A stretch of DNA of 45,845 bases from Bacteroidales bacterium. GTDB lineage: Bacteria; Bacteroidota; Bacteroidia; Bacteroidales; UBA932. The stretch spans positions 1-45,845 of the forward strand of contig JAFUUB010000054.1 of NCBI GenBank assembly GCA_017483985.1. Direction: 5' to 3'. Both the position numbers and the translations under genes were made by a program. The notes under the pieces were generated by a model, which was given only the letters and a program-made list of their open reading frames with translations, had not been told where the DNA came from and did no database searches. Below are positions 44,745 to 45,845 of this stretch, piece after piece. How positions within the stretch are numbered: position 1 is the stretch's first letter; every line of letters begins with the position of its first letter.

Positions 44745-45845
44745 GGGCTGCCTCCCCGTTCTTTTCTTCCTGGATGGCCTGCATTTCCAGCCGGTCCGCC
44801 GATTTGACTTTCGGGCCCAGGATGCGTTCCAGGTCATCGGCCATGATGACCTCCTTCTCCAACAGGAGTTCCGCCACTTCCCGGAAGGCTTTGTCGTTGT
44901 CCCTGAGGATTTTGTCCGTACGGGCCTGGACCTCGTCGACAATGCTGCGGACTTCCTGGTCCATCAGTTCCGCGGTTTTCTCGCTGTACGGCTTGACAAG
45001 TTCGTACCCCCGAGCTCCGGAAGAATCATAGAAGGACAACGGTCCAATCTTCTCGCTCATGCCATAATACTGGACCATGGAGTAGGCCATGTTGGTCAGC
45101 CGTTCGAAATCGCTCAGGGCGCCGGTCGAAGGCTCGCCGTTGATGATCATCTCGGCGGCGCGACCGCCCATGAGGCTGCACATCTCGTCCATGATATAGG
45201 ACTTCGACCAGTTCTTGCGTTCCTCCGGGAGGTTCCAGGTCACGCCCAGGGCCTTGCCACGCGGGATGATGCTGACTTTCAGCACGGGATCCGCTTCCGG
45301 AAGCAGCCAGCCCACGACGGCGTGACCGGCTTCGTGGTAGGCGGTCGTCCGTTTTTCCGCCGGGGACATGATGGTGTTCTCCTTGCGCTCCAGGCCACCG
45401 ATAATGCGGTCGACCGCATCCATGAAATCCTGGGTTTCAATCTCCTTCTTGTTCCTGCGGGCGGCCGTCAGGGCCGCTTCGTTGCAGACATTGGCGATAT
45501 CGGCACCGGAGAATCCCGGCGTATGCTTCGCCATCAGTTTGATATCGAAGTCCTTGGAGACCTTGAGACCGCGCAGGTGCACCTTGAAGATCTCTTCGCG
45601 TTCGTTGACTTCCGGAAGCTCTACATAGATCTGCCGGTCGAAACGGCCGGCACGCATGAGGGCCTTGTCCAGGATGTCGGCGCGGTTGGTGGCCGCCAGG
45701 ATGATGACACCGCTGTTGGTCCCGAATCCGTCCATCTCTGTAAGCAGTTGGTTCAGGGTATTCTCCCGTTCGTCATTCCCGGAGAAACCGGCGTTCTTGC
45801 CGCGGGCGCGGCCGACGGCATCGATTTCGTCGATGAAGACGATGC
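44737..45845 (-). CDS. ftsH: ATP-dependent zinc metalloprotease FtsH, C-terminal part (5' end outside window)
   Basis: The frame is open to the window edge, so the start lies beyond 45845. Present: Walker B IVFIDEIDAVG at the window end, the second region of homology (ILAATNRADILDKALMRAGRFDRQ) with the Arg finger, the zinc site HEAGH in TAYHEAGHAVVGWL, and STGALSDFERLTNMA with the third-ligand Asp. It degrades misfolded and regulatory membrane proteins at the inner membrane. cdsA starts inside its last 8 bases. Confidence 0.96.
   Translation of the reverse strand, partial: IVFIDEIDAVGRARGKNAGFSGNDERENTLNQLLTEMDGFGTNSGVIILAATNRADILDKALMRAGRFDRQIYVELPEVNEREEIFKVHLRGLKVSKDFDIKLMAKHTPGFSGADIANVCNEAALTAARRNKKEIETQDFMDAVDRIIGGLERKENTIMSPAEKRTTAYHEAGHAVVGWLLPEADPVLKVSIIPRGKALGVTWNLPEERKNWSKSYIMDEMCSLMGGRAAEMIINGEPSTGALSDFERLTNMAYSMVQYYGMSEKIGPLSFYDSSGARGYELVKPYSEKTAELMDQEVRSIVDEVQARTDKILRDNDKAFREVAELLLEKEVIMADDLERILGPKVKSADRLEMQAIQEEKNGEAAHE

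Overview
The window looks like chromosomal core DNA of a member of the Bacteroidota, most likely order Bacteroidales. Evidence: GC-rich coding DNA with short AT-rich gaps; Bacteroidetes-type promoters (TTG or TTTG, about 20 bp, then TAnnTTTG) before many genes; almost no Shine-Dalgarno sequences; and family-typical genes (TamL-type lipoprotein, GIN-domain protein, BACON-CotH lipoprotein, long QueA, REC-PPDK_N fusion). A likely cysteate synthase suggests a sulfonolipid maker, as in Rikenellaceae or Odoribacteraceae; that placement is inference. There is no sign of phage, plasmid, insertion sequence, CRISPR, tRNA or rRNA.

Layout. 1-7357 (+): end of valS, a hotdog thioesterase, tatA, tatC, an ABC-F ATPase, a GIN-domain secreted protein and an M19 dipeptidase, tightly packed. 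7410-10200 (-): cinA and pyrD (pyrD has its own promoter) and an XRE regulator. 10201-10721 is the only long non-coding stretch, AT-rich with nested dyads. 10722-13156 (+): queA and a glycerolipid acyltransferase. 13179-16852 (-): rlmD, a CaCA cation exchanger and the cysteate synthase homologue, in transcription order. 16936-19389 (+): a short UvrA paralogue without the UvrB-binding domain. 19485-20644 (-): two small secreted beta-barrel proteins. 20730-23273 (+): a GNAT-like protein and rarA. 23270-25420 (-): tamL. 25483-29177 (+): a TrmH-type RNA methyltransferase and a large receiver-receiver-PPDK_N protein. 29161-32096 (-): PPi-type phosphofructokinase then a cytoplasmic GH13 amylase. 32304-41519 (+): ligA, yihY, rel/spoT, an Ig-like lipoprotein, an outer-membrane barrel and ispG, joined by a 1-bp gap or ATGA overlaps. 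41516-45845 (-): ftsH (partial), cdsA, psd and a BACON-CotH lipoprotein.

Themes: envelope building and lipids (tatAC, tamL, cdsA, psd, acyltransferase, cysteate synthase, several barrels and lipoproteins), translation and RNA modification (valS, ABC-F, queA, rlmD, trmH, rel), DNA maintenance (UvrA-like, rarA, ligA) and central metabolism (pfk, amylase, pyrD, ispG). The points most worth a second look are the REC-REC-PPDK_N fusion lacking a swivelling-His domain, the cysteate synthase, a shortened IspG, a class 2 PyrD with a Cys in the catalytic-base position, and repeated promoter and dyad motifs in the intergenic DNA.
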